Assembly: GCA_002914845.1 (NCBI GenBank)
Contig: JXTC01000245.1
Span: forward strand, 166,164 to 230,163
Direction of reading: 5' to 3'
DNA length: 64,000 nucleotides
DNA from: Trema orientale
Taxonomy: Eukaryota > Streptophyta > Magnoliopsida > Rosales > Cannabaceae
The notes below the pieces were generated by a model. That model did not search any database. It had not been told where the DNA came from and saw only the letters and a list, made by a program, of their open reading frames with translations. A program made the position numbers and the translations under genes. Positions 25,380 to 36,614 of the stretch are shown one piece after another. Within the stretch, counting starts at the first letter, position 1, and every line of letters starts with the position of its first letter.

Positions 25380-26006
25380 TATTAGAAAAATAGCTTTTTA
25401 AAACCGTACTAAGGTGCTCAAAATTGAGCTTGGGTGAATGAGAAATTAATGCTCAAAATGTGCTTATTGACTCAAAATTTCCCAATTTTGTTTAGAGTTA
25501 CAAAATTAAGTAAGCTTAATTCTAATTAAATTTAAATGACAAAAAACATTCATAACATTTTGGAAACCAAAAACATGTTTATAAAAAATATTTGTAACAC
25601 CCAAAACCTTTTGGAGTTACACAATATTTTTTCATAAAATAGTTTTATGAAAATTAAATGGATTTAATTCTTTGTTGTAACATTCCTCTATTTGAGTCCT
25701 ATAAATTGACTCATTCTCCATTCACAAAAATCCAATAAAAGTTGTAGCTTTCTACTCTTTTTTTGTTTTTTCCTTCGATATACTCTCTAGAGTTTTAGGT
25801 TCAGCGCAATAGAGTTCTAACAACAGTCAGTTCACCGGAGTAGCTTATTGGTACTCCTATTGGTACTATTCAACTGTTGTATTCTGGAAGACAGACCCCT
25901 AACTACCTCAAGCACCATAGAAAGAATGCGAATTTGTTTTAAAGATACTGTGTGATATACATGCCTTGATTCTTAACTATTTGTATTCATTTCAAATTTT
26001 GTTATA
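25380..26006 (+). repeat. Copia-1 3' LTR (MITE-free)
   Basis: It aligns with 19720-20669 apart from the M1 MITE and some small insertions. It is preceded by AGGGGAT, a short polypurine tract. It provides the pre-insertion state for the M1 element at 25446/25447. Confidence 0.8.
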
Positions 26007-26861
26007 TTATTGGTTGTATAATATCGTTCACATTTATTCAACATTATGTGTATATATCCACCTAACAAATACAATTTAACTGGAAGATAATAAATGATTA
26101 TCCCGTGAAATATGGAATAATTCTTTATTTATAGAATGTTGAATCCGTCCTCATCGATCATGATGAATTTTGGTGAAGCAGGGACTCTAAAGATTAACCT
26201 AGTGTAGTATGCCAGTCATAGTATGGATAATGGCGGATATTATTAGATAGTTAACATTCGTCCTGCTGTAGCATAGTTGATCATTACTCAATCTGCATGA
26301 TATCTATGACGGTGCATGAACTTGGTGTGCTCAGGATGGTGCGCCCTATTGGTTGCATGCATAAATCGAGAAACAACTTGTGATCCATGTCGAGTTTGAG
26401 CTTGGTGATGATATGTCCTTCGCGAATATCACCATCATTGATGACGGGGAGCCATCTACCTTCTCCCTGATGATCCACTTGATGCGGATATGATCATCTC
26501 GCATATTATCGAGGATGCTTGATCTGATTGCTTTCTTTGTCTGCTAAGATTGTACACCAGTTAGGACGACTGACTTAAATTTAATGATTGGTAATCATAA
26601 ATTTTAAGACATAGTAATATTCAATATCATAAATACTATAACCAACGATTATAAAATCTACGTCAATCTTAAAAATTTTATAGCGAAAAATAATTATTAA
26701 AACATCATTTTGGTTAAATTACTCCTGACCTAGGTCCAATCTCTATAGAAACTAATAAAGTAGTTCATATATATTATGAATGAATATATACATATATTAG
26801 TATATATTCATTAGTTTAATATTAGTATTTAACACTTCAATCTAGTTATAATATATATATA
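26007..26861. other. Intergenic DNA, unassigned higher-GC patch
   Basis: A patch at about 26140-26560 has more balanced base composition than its surroundings and reads openly for short distances on both strands (for example a 64-codon - strand frame at 26284-26478), but it shows no recognisable domain. It may be the remnant of an old mobile-element coding region. I make no functional call. Confidence 0.35.
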
Positions 26862-27112
26862 GGCACTAATCCAGTAGGTTTTTTCTTTTTTTTTTTATAC
26901 CTATACATAGGTATTGTTTTGTCTAATTAAAATTGATTACGCATGTCTTTTCACGATAAAAAGTGGAGAGAGAAAAACATTAAATAATGGATTTTTATTT
27001 TTATTTTTTTTTTCCAACTACCCAAATTATAATAGCCATTAGATAATTATCTGATGGCTGAAAAAAAATACCTATGGATAGGTAAAGAAAAATACCTATT
27101 GGATTAGAAACC
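26862..27112 (+). mobile_element. TA-microsatellite MITE, copy C
   Basis: It starts GGCACTAATCCAGTAGGTT and ends with CCTATTGGATTAGAAACC. (TA)n tracts abut both sides (about 26850-26860 and 27113-27130). It shares ACCTATACATAGGTA and the GTGGAGAGAGAAA block with copy B, and TAGCCATTAGATAATTATC with copy A, so A and C form a subgroup. Confidence 0.72.
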
Positions 27113-30100
27113 TATATATATATATATACACATATATATGAAAAGGTAGATGATATACACATTTTTTATAGTGAGTTTTAGAACATATACTCTATTAAAA
27201 GTAAGTAAATGCACCTATTTTAATAGATATAGGTGTAAAAGGACTAGTATATCTTTAATTCGAGAGAGATTGACATGGTGTCGAACAACTTGATAGAAAA
27301 AAAAAAGGTCCGAGTGTTGGGCTCCAAACAAGGTGTACATTGTTATTACAGTGCTAACCCCAGACAAGGTGTCGATGGAGAGTGCTAGATACAATGTCTA
27401 TAATGCTACAACTAGACATGGTCTCAAGTGATATCGAGTCGAGTAACATATTGAGTGCTAAATAAGGTGTCTAGCAACTCCACTCCCTTATTTAGTCAGA
27501 TTTGAATACCTGATGTGATAAGTATTAAGGGTACTTTTGTCTTCACAATAAACTTAAAACTTGCTAAGGGAAATTTACCAAAAAACTATCAACAAGAACG
27601 TATTTCCTAAAAGTGACTTTGAAAAAGGGTATTTTGACAAGAGTCTACATATTATATATCAATATTGGGAGGTAACATGTACCTATATATTAACAGTGTG
27701 TTTCGTAGATTGGATTTTTGGAGAGATTGGGAGGGATAAAGGGAGAGAAGTAGGGGAAGAACTCTAATAACTTGTTTGGTAGACGGGAAAGTGGGAGGGT
27801 GGAGAGGTGATGTACCCTCTGGGCCCACCAAATATCACGCTACCATTTTAAATGAGGGTAGAGAATTGACATATTTACCTTCAAAAAATTATTAAAAAAA
27901 TATATAAATGAAAATATAATAATTTTGAAATAAATATTCTTTATCTTTTCTATAAAACAACTTAAAATTATCACTATCCTCCCCTCCTTCAGATTGTCCT
28001 TCTTTCATAAACTCTCTATCCTTCATGGCCCTCTCTCTTTCCAACCAAATTTGATAGCCTAAGGGATCCTTGCAACTTGACTTCCTAAAATTCATCCAAT
28101 TAAGGGGTTATAATAGTGCCTTGTCTATAGTTCTCAAATCTAGCTATGTACAATTTATCTGTCAACTAATTTAGTCCACTTAATCATAACTTTGTCAAGT
28201 ACGTGCCAAAAGATATCCCAATAAGGTCACACACACCGCACCGCACATAAATAAGGCTTCTTTCTTGATCATAAATAATAAAAACTTCTCACTACTTTAT
28301 CTATATTCATGAAAAACGTGTCCAATTAACGTATATTCTTAATTTAATTTCTCTCTCTCTTTTTCATAAACAAACAGGGAGAGAAGCGAGACAAGTCACA
28401 TGTAATACTTTATAAAGAGATATATGGCGGATCAAATTGGCCTATTGCCCAACTTTCGTGCACAAGTTGTATCAAACTCGCTTTCTCAAATCGGCAGTTC
28501 GATCAGCTGATTTGCTCTTTCTTTTCCTATATAAATTCTAGTATATATGCTCTTATTTATTTGTTTATTTTTTAAGAAAAAAGGAAGACATTATCATTAT
28601 ATGATCCCCGTCATGCGACTAATTTATAAATGGTGCAAAAGCTTTTGAGTTTATATTTTAAGTGCTCTTTTTTGGGGCTTCGCTCTTCACACCGATGTCG
28701 ACCAATCAATGGAATAGACTACTTGTTGTGTACGTGGCACTCTATCTACGCTACAATCTACATTAATTAGTTTATGTGTGGTTTAGAAAGTAGAAAGACA
28801 TACAGCTTGATACGGCTTTAGCAAAGATAGTAAGTTAAACAATAACAATTGGTTGATGCATTTTCTACGTGCTATCAAAAATAAATATTGGTTGATTACA
28901 TCTTAGAACTTTGTGTCACATACTTCGGACAGCGGAAAATTACAAATTAAGTTTAGCTTCTGATTAATTTGGACCTATTAGCTTATTTATAAGTCCCTAA
29001 ACTTTTGGTCCTGAAAAACGCTAACTAAGAGACACATACATTTGCTTTTTGTTAACCGCTTAATTCCTCCGGTTTGCCTTTAATAATAGCATTTTGATGA
29101 AAAATAAATTGAGCTTCCGGGGTTATTTTCTTTTCTTTTATTTATTTATTTATTTTTTTGGGTAATACTTACTCACCACATGTATGTAAATAATTTTATC
29201 AATTTTTTTTTTCTAATTTTCTTTTATAGAATCACAAATTCCTAGGTAAAGAGACCACTCTAGTATATACGCAAGCATTGTTCACGTGGTTTCTATCGGG
29301 ATATTTAGTTGCTTACTTGCCTAGTGAAAATATCACTAAATTTTAATGAGCATATGTAAACTAGAGAGATTTTTACGGGTCTCCAGAATAAATATCGTTA
29401 AACGTCAGTTATATCATAATCCATCGTATTCACGTTAAAATGAATATTTGCGGGTATTCAAATCAAAATAATGAAAATCAACCAGTTTCATAAGCTGCCT
29501 ATCTCAGCTCTTAATTTCTTTTTTTTTTTTTTGTAATCATTAATTCATTATAGAATTGAATTTTTATCTAAATTTGTTACGTTTTTAATGCACTTAACGC
29601 CTCATGCATTTCAGTAAAAACAGGAAAAGCTAGAGAACCTTCTATTGCATCCACCGAAAACCAATTAAAAATATTATTAAGAGAATTTTTTTTTTTTTTA
29701 AAGAAAAAGGTAAAAAGCTTAGTTTAATAATTGGTTCGATTAAGCATGAGTAGTATGCCGTTTTAGTATAACATAAAATCACGAGTATCTGTAAGTATGG
29801 GTGATAATAAGCCTAACTTGCACTATAATTGAAGTGGAAATATGAGTAGGATATTTAAGTAGTGTTATTTATGTACACATACTTAAATGTAAGGCACTTT
29901 TGGTAGGTTATAACACACGTTTGACACGGCTTTTGACCATAACTTGGGCCCCCCATGACCTATATATACAAACACTATTCCTTTATCTGCTTTAGTGTTA
30001 CTATTCCACATTTGCTTTTTTCTACTTTATCCTTGTTCTTTTTAAGAAAAATCCATACAGGCATATATGTACACTAAAATGCTCTTATATATAATATTTG

Positions 30101-30120
30101 CTTCATTAATTTAACATTTG
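27113..30120. other. Intergenic region upstream of UGT82A1
   Basis: At 27290-27480 degenerate repeats of AGACAAGGTGTC- and GAGTGCTA-type words recur every 35-45 bp. The rest is AT-rich with no recognisable gene. A 68-codon frame (27561-27767) and a - strand frame at 27892-28095 show no domains. The last 300 bp would be UGT82A1 promoter. Confidence 0.4.
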
Positions 30121-30138
30121 CTTGATTAGGGGAAATGG

Positions 30139-30188
30139 CTATAAATTTGGCTTATAATACAAACCAGAAGGCACATGCTTATAGTTGA

Positions 30189-30219
<31 letters not shown>

Positions 30220-30228
30220 TCTCTCTCT
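30139..30228 (+). promoter_or_regulatory. UGT82A1 core promoter and CT-rich leader
   Basis: CTATAAAT at 30139 is a good TATA box, with a second AT box, TTATAATAC, at about 30151. A (CT)n microsatellite at 30187-30228 would lie in the 5'UTR; CT-rich leaders are common in plant genes. An ATG at 30175 opens an overlapping frame of 114 codons out of phase with the UGT start. Whether it is transcribed depends on which TATA box is used. Confidence 0.45.
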
Positions 30229-30304
30229 ATCTTCTTCCTTATTTGTCTACACAAAAATTCTGGGTTCTCTAAGTATTATTCCATCAAAGACACACAAGGG
30301 AAAC

Positions 30305-33300
30305 ATGAAGTGTCCAAGAGGGTACCCCAAAATCATCCTCTTTGTCCCATATCCAGCTCAGGGACACGTCACTCCCATGCTAAAACTAGCCACTTCCTTT
30401 CTCAACCAAGGATTTCGGACAGTATTCGTCACGCCTCGGTTCATTCACGACCAAATAGCTCGTCGAATCGAGACCGAAAACAAGATCGAATCCGTGCCGA
30501 TACCATCCGCTATCGATGATACCTCGCCGAGAGACTTCTTCACAATCGAAACCGCCATGGAGAAGGAGATGCCGGGCCACTTGGAGCGGCTCATAGGTAA
30601 GTTAGAAGAAGATCATGGCAAAGGAGCTGTGGTGTGTATGGTAGTGGACTTGGTGGCTTCATGGGCCATCCAAGTGGCCAACCGTTGTGGAATTCGGGCA
30701 GCCGGGTTTTGGCCCGCCATGCTTGCTACTTACCGCTTGATCCTTGCCATACCAGACATGGTTCGGTCGGGCCTCATTTCAGATACAGGTCAGTTCTTTT
30801 TGATATAAACAAGAATATTACTTCTCTCTCTTCTTTTCTTTTTTTTTTTTTCCCTTAAAAAAAAGAGGTTATATATCTATCTTTATGTCATTTATATCGC
30901 TTAATAATTCCAAATCTCTCTTGTCTTTATTGGCTTATTGTTTTTTTTCACTTGTGCTAAAATTACTAAAGCATGACATAAAAGTCACAAGCAACTACGT
31001 GCCATGGCATTGTTTAGTTTATATCACCATTTCAACATATAATTAACCTTTTTCTGGTTGTATCAGCATCGTGTCCAGATGATGATTCAAAAACATACTA
31101 TTATAATTTCTGCTTATATTTTTCCATATAATTTCATGTAGGCAATAAACTTCTTTAGTTGTGGTAACAAATTTCACAAACAAAAAAATAATAACAATAT
31201 AATATATATGCTAATTGATAAAGCAGCGATCTATATAAGAATTTATTGTGAATAAGGTATTTTATGTACATACGTATTTCATATTTTGAGATATGGTGAA
31301 AATTATGCAATAGAGTACCCAAAAAGTACTGTATTAATTGTAAGTTGTTATATCTACGTTTTTCAATCAAATTTTGGTTATGTTGTAATAATATGAACTT
31401 AAAAAATATACTGATAAGAATATTCTACTATGAAAGTTTCATATATAATAGATATATACAAAAGTGTCATATATGTATGTATTATCTTAGTAATTGTATT
31501 GCAAAAGCGGCATATCTCTGGCTTATTCTGGTGTGTGTTTGGCTACACATGCCATATTTTGATGAAGTAAGCAAATTTGTTTGTTGGGTCAACTGCTGAG
31601 ATTCAGCCTTAACTATATCAAAGGCTTATTAAACAAATATGTTTTATTATATTCAAATTCTGTTTTAATATTCCTATAATTTGAGGTCTATGTCAACTAT
31701 ATTATGTAAACATATTCATATGAAGTAACACCTCAAATTCTATATATATTTCTAATATTGGTTAGCTGAGGCAACTAATATATTTTGATCATAATAATTA
31801 GTATTCCATTGCTGCCGCCAACAGATTATGGTTTGAAGTTTTGTTTGAGATTGAAAAAAAAAGTCCTAGTTTTAATGAACAAATTTAAATGAAATATAAG
31901 TCTACTTATTATACAGAAAGCCATTTTATTTTATTTTATTTTATTTTTTTTGATAATAACGGAGGAAATTTCATTAAAAGAAACTGGAGAAAACAAAATG
32001 GTCCTGCTACAAAGACTATTTCGAGCATGGATACCATACATTACAATCTGAAAAGACCTCATTTGAAATGGAGGGAACATCTAGAGTACCAAAACTAGAA
32101 TAAAAATAAGTATTTATTACAATACTGTAGCTTCCAAAATGATTCAAGACATGCCATTTTCTTCCCAATTTTGTCTTATTTTAAACCCGAAAAAAAAAAA
32201 AAAATTTCTCATCGACCCCTTAACTGACGATGTAAGCAAATTTGTCATTTAATATGCAGATAGTGGTTTTTTGAAGGCTTATTTTATTTATGTATTGTAT
32301 ATTTTGAGTCAGATATGAATTTCTTTTTTTTTTTTTGCTCAGAAGTCAGATATGAATTTCGAATATAGTTTAAGTATAGACATAAGTTCACGGAGGATCT
32401 TCACATGTGAAATTTATCCACCTTTCTGAGATTAATTAACAGGTTTAAATAGATAGGTTGACTTAATTAAAGAAAAGGACAGAGAAATACATAATTAGGA
32501 CGATGGACCACATGTTCCTGTGCACTAATGTACCATATATATATACATATAGGATTAGCTGTCTATAGTACTACGTCGGTTTCTGCAAGTGTGTCCTTTA
32601 CAAGGACACGTAATACCTTTTTTGGGATAGTATGATTTTTATATCATATATTTTGATATTTTGTTTAGTTTATATTTTTTGTTTGTGTTATTATCATTGT
32701 TGATTTTTAAATTTGAAATCTATTATAAATTTATACCATGACACTAATTTAGAGCAATTAATTTACTAAAATGACTTAATAAACTTATTCTTGGATTAGT
32801 TTTTATGTGATTTATTTTCAATTTTTAAAATAGCAGCTTGGTAAATTAACTACTCTAAATTAGTATCAGGTATAAATTTGTAACAAATTTTAAATTTAAA
32901 GGTCAATGTGAATAATAACTAAAACACGATGTATAATTTAAACAAAGTGTCAGAATATAAGATATAAAAGTGATAATATCCTTACTTTGTTTAAAAAAAC
33001 AAAAACAAAAAAACCTTTATAACAGCTAGCATAGCCTTACTTTAAATTTTAAAATCCCTATGCTATTATCTGATAATTTGTAATTTATTAAATGGATAAT
33101 ATCACTTTTATATGTTGTATTTTGACGCTTTGTTCAATTTGTATCTTGAATTTTGGTTATTATCAACATTGACTTCTTTTTTTTTACAAATGTATGCTCC
33201 GACACCAATTTAGAGCAGTTAATTTACCAATATAATTTAATAAACTTATTCTAAGATACGTTTTTATATGGTTTATTTTCAATGTTTCAAATGTCATTTT

Positions 33301-35162
33301 CGTAAATTAACTACTCTAAATTGGTGTTAAGGTATAAATTTGTAACAGATTTCAAATTTAAAGGTCAATATTGATAATAAATAAAACACAAAGTATAATT
33401 TGAACAAAGTGTCAAAATACAAGGTATAAAAGTGATATTATCTCTTTATTTAAAATATTAGTGTGATTTTTATCATTTCTCCCATTTTAGCATGTAACAT
33501 ACATAACAATGACTTTGTCTTTATTGTTGTTATTGTCTACCACAATATCACTGTATGTATATAGTGAAACAAGATTGCACTTTTTACTTTCTTATTTAAA
33601 AAGTTGTTGAAAGAAGAAATAAAATTAAACGACAATATAAAATAAGAGGCTTGTATCTGGTGGACATTATCATAAATAGTAGTTTTTAGAGTAGTTTTTC
33701 GTGATTAGCACTTGATGTGAATCTCTTAGAAAAATTGAAAGTTCTACTCCAACAATAACCTTGATCAAAATTCAACCAGTGTGAAAATAAGACAAAAAGT
33801 TGGCTGAAAAAAAAAAATCTGAACAATGACCTTCATAATAAATCCTAAATTTTAACTTGAGCAAGATTATACATCTACATTTAAAATCTCACTATCTTTC
33901 TACTGTATACAAATTAAGTGAATTGTGTTGAGTATTTCAAATTATTTTCAATATATTTTTAGTGTTTCTAGGTATAAATGAGAGATTTTTTTGGTCAATT
34001 TATACACAAAGATTAGATATTTGAAGAAATTTTAAATATAAAAGTATTAACTTGCACAAGTCAAAATTAAACTTGAGGTTTATTCTTCAGAAAGACCATT
34101 CATTGATACATTGCTTTTTTTTTTATTTTAGTTAACCTTGAGAGAAATAAAAAAATGGATTTCACGAACCCAACCTAATTTCCTCATTTTTATTAATTTT
34201 AAAAAAATTCATTTTTTTCACAATTGGCAGGAAGCCCACAGCATTTGGGCCCAGTTCGTTTTCTACCGAACCAGCCCATGCTATCAACCGAAGAGCTGCC
34301 ATGGCTGATTGGAACAGCAGATGCAAGAAAAGCAAGGTTCAAGTTCTGGACCAGAACTCTAGCTCGATCAAGAACTCTACAATGGGTCCTCGCCAACTCC
34401 TTCCCATACGAAGACGACGACGAAAACTCCAACCAAGAGCTTCCTCTTGTTCTCCCGATTGGTCCTCTGAGCAAAATCTCAACGACGAAAAACCCGAGTC
34501 TCTGGGAAGAAGACGATAGCTGCTTGAAATGGCTCGACAAACAGAGACCCAATTCTGTAATTTACATCTCTTTCGGGAGTTGGGTCAGTCCCATTGGAGA
34601 ATCCAAGGTGAAAAGCTTGGCCATGGCGTTGGAGTCATTGGGGCATTTCTTCATATGGGTTCTGGGCAACTCGTGGCGAACAGGTTTACCCGCTGGGTTC
34701 GCGGAGAGGGTATCGGGTAGGGGCAAAATCGTCAGTTGGGCACCTCAAATGGAGGTTTTGAAGCACAGATCGGTGGGGTTTTACCTAACTCACTGTGGTT
34801 GGAACTCGACGATGGAGGCCGTACAGTCCCAGAAGCGTTTGCTGTGTTACCCCATAGCCGGGGACCAGTTCGTGAACTGTAACTACGTGGTGAAGGTTTG
34901 GAGAATTGGGGTGAGGATTAATGGGCTTGGGGTGAAAGACGTGGAGGAAGGGTTGAGGAAGGTGGTGGAGGATAAGGAGATGGGACAGAGGTTGAAGAAG
35001 ATGTATGAGAGGACCATGGGAGATGAGGCCTGCTTCAGAGCCACGTGTAATCTCGAAGCCTTCGCGGCTTTTCTCCAGAAACGAACGGTGCTTGGGTCTT
35101 CATTTGATGACGATGATGATGATGATGATGTTGATATTGATGTTGATGAAATTAGTTTGTAG
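30305..35162 (+). CDS. UGT82A1: UDP-glycosyltransferase, UGT82A1 type
   Basis: A family-1 glycosyltransferase expected to move a sugar from a UDP-sugar to a small acceptor in the cytosol; the acceptor cannot be deduced. Exon 1 is 30305-30788, the intron 30789-34230 (GTCAGT...TTGGCAG, phase 1), exon 2 34231-35162, giving 471 residues. The ATG has A at -3. The N-terminal YPAQGHVTPML holds the catalytic His21, and Asp115 (CMVVD) is its likely partner. The C-terminal half has ISFGSWVSPIGES (274-286) and the 44-residue PSPG box (331-374) from WAPQMEVL through HCGWNST to the final Gln374. FFSIE-like, GFWPAML and EDLPWLIGT-like segments match UGT82A1. Oddly, the protein ends in an acidic tail (FDDDDDDDDVDIDVDE, 453-468) encoded by a GAT microsatellite. 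The intron holds two MITEs. Confidence 0.92.
31925..32105 (-). repeat. Possible LINE 3' tail inside the UGT82A1 intron
   Basis: A (TTTTA)n/poly-T run (about 31925-31950) followed by GATAATAACGGAGGAAATTT resembles, on the - strand, a LINE 3' end with its A tail, in the same layout as the tails at 13185 and 45966. No coding remnant is recognisable. The assignment is tentative. Confidence 0.3.
32624..32982. mobile_element. Mutator-like MITE, family M1 copy 2 (UGT82A1 intron)
   Basis: Starts GGGATAGTATGATTTTTATA and ends TATAAAAGTGATAATATCCT, the same inverted termini as at 19787. It shares the interior words ACCATGACACTAATTTAGAG and CTACTCTAAATTAGTATC. The flanks TACCTTTTT (32614-32622) and TACTTTGTT (32983-32991) match at 7 of 9, with one base of slack at the left end. 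Confidence 0.75.
33093..33444. mobile_element. Mutator-like MITE, family M1 copy 3 (UGT82A1 intron)
   Basis: 352 bp, beginning TGGATAATATCACTTTTATA and ending TATAAAAGTGATATTATCTC. It is flanked by TTTATTAAA (33084-33092) and TTTATTTAA (33445-33453), 8 of 9 identical. It lies 110 bp from copy 2 in the same intron. Confidence 0.8.
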
Positions 35163-35810
35163 ATTTAGTTTTTCTGTAGAGATTGATACACTAGTATAGT
35201 ATATTAGTGTATACTTGTTATAACCATATACAATAGTTTTTTTTTTCTCTTTCCCCTGCTATTTTTCTAAGAAGAATTGTAAAAAGTTTGCACTGTCATG
35301 GACTTCTTTTATTCGGATGCCAATTATTATGGAGCATTTTACAAGCCTAAAACTAAGCTCAAGAATATATTGAATGGTAGAGATTTAATCAAATAAATTT
35401 ATAGATAAAATTTAGTGTAATTTTAGCTAAGTAAAATATGTGATCATAATTTACTTTAGTAAATGTATAGATATACCTTGTCTAAATAAACAAGTGACTA
35501 TGGTTTACTCAAAAAAATAAATAGTTGTCGTTCATTCACCAATATCTATAAATAGATACATTTGTAAAAATTTATGTATCCCATTCAAATCCTTTTCTTT
35601 TCACCAAGAAAGAAATCATTCTCTCATCTATCCCTTTGTGTTGATATTCTTAAGCTATAATATATATATATTTTTTCTATATTTTTTATCAGTACGAGCT
35701 TCCAGCCGTTATAATCTCGCCGAGGTAAAATTTTATTAGTTATCACATTGCATTATAAATATCCATTTAGAGTTTAATAGAGATCTACTATAAGCAATTT
35801 AATATAAGTA
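35163..35810 (+). other. UGT82A1 3' flank and possible Copia-2 5' LTR
   Basis: The UGT82A1 3'UTR should occupy the first 100-200 bp. From about 35390 a noncoding stretch with TCTATAAATAG (35546-35556) and a TTTGTGTTGATATTC leader looks like an LTR of the downstream Copia-2 element. No second copy is available because the 3' end falls in the gap, so this is a suggestion only. Confidence 0.3.
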
Positions 35811-36101
35811 GGGGCTTATAGAAATATAACCAAATTTTGGGCCTAATTTAAGTAAATATCCCTTTGTCAAATGTTATAGCAAAAGATCCGGTCTATATGT
35901 TTATATACCAAGTGTAAAATTTTATATACCAAATACAAAAAAATATATACCCAATACATTTAAGTACAGTAACTAAAATTAGTAGATAAACATATCTACC
36001 AAGTGCAAAAATATATATACCTGAACATTTAGCTATAAAATTTAAAAAGTGGACATCTACTTAATCAAATTTAAAATATTGATCATCTACCTAAATTTCT
36101 C
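35811..36101. mobile_element. Mutator-like MITE, family M2 copy 1
   Basis: A 291-bp imperfect palindrome from GGGGCTTATAGAAATATAAC to CATCTACCTAAATTTCTC. It is flanked by a perfect 9-bp duplication, ATATAAGTA (35802-35810 and 36102-36110). The second copy at 54888-55178 has the same length. Interior words include CCAAGTGTAAAATTTTATAT and its partner in the other arm. Confidence 0.85.
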
Positions 36102-36614
36102 ATATAAGTATACTATAATAGTGAATATACATATATTTTTTTTAATTTTAATGCCATAGTTTTCTTCTAATAATTTGAAAGTTTGATATTCTAATATTAT
36201 ATTGAATTACTTTATGTTTTTGTATTTGACATCTTCACTATGAATTTTTTATATTATGATTTTTGGTCACGAATAATCTATGTGTAGAAATTATTTGATA
36301 AGCTATGTTAGTAGACTATCCCTATCATTATGAAATTACTTCTTTATATGATGTTATTTATACTAATTATTGTCATAAATTATTATTGTGGCAATATTTA
36401 TGTACTTATAATTAATCTTTCAATTTTGAGATTTTCATGTCCATATATTTGATTACAAATATCTATAATATAAATATTTATAATTATGTCTTCGAATATT
36501 GCTAATTCAATATATTAGATAATCGTACTTTATTTCTCTATGACCATGTATTGATCATGTTATGAGTTTCTTATTCCTAAATATATTATATTGTGTGATA
36601 TAATAGTTTTCATA
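36102..36614. other. Leader region before Copia-2 gag
   Basis: AT-rich and noncoding, between the M2 MITE and the gag start codon. It is probably the retrotransposon's own leader. I could not identify a primer-binding site. Confidence 0.35.

Larger units (their letters stand above)
19720..26006 (+). mobile_element. Full-length, dead Copia LTR retrotransposon (Copia-1)
   Basis: Two related LTRs (19720-20669 and 25380-26006) bracket a decayed gag-pol in the order gag, protease, integrase, reverse transcriptase, RNase H, which is the Copia order. A purine-rich AGGGGAT tract sits just before the 3' LTR. The 5' LTR is longer because it contains a 354-bp MITE. Both LTRs carry many independent substitutions, so the insertion is old. 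No clear 5-bp target duplication is visible. Confidence 0.85.

Noticed and set aside
34199..34552. 117-codon frame antisense to UGT82A1 exon 2
   Set aside because: It is the mirror of a strongly supported exon and has no domain of its own.
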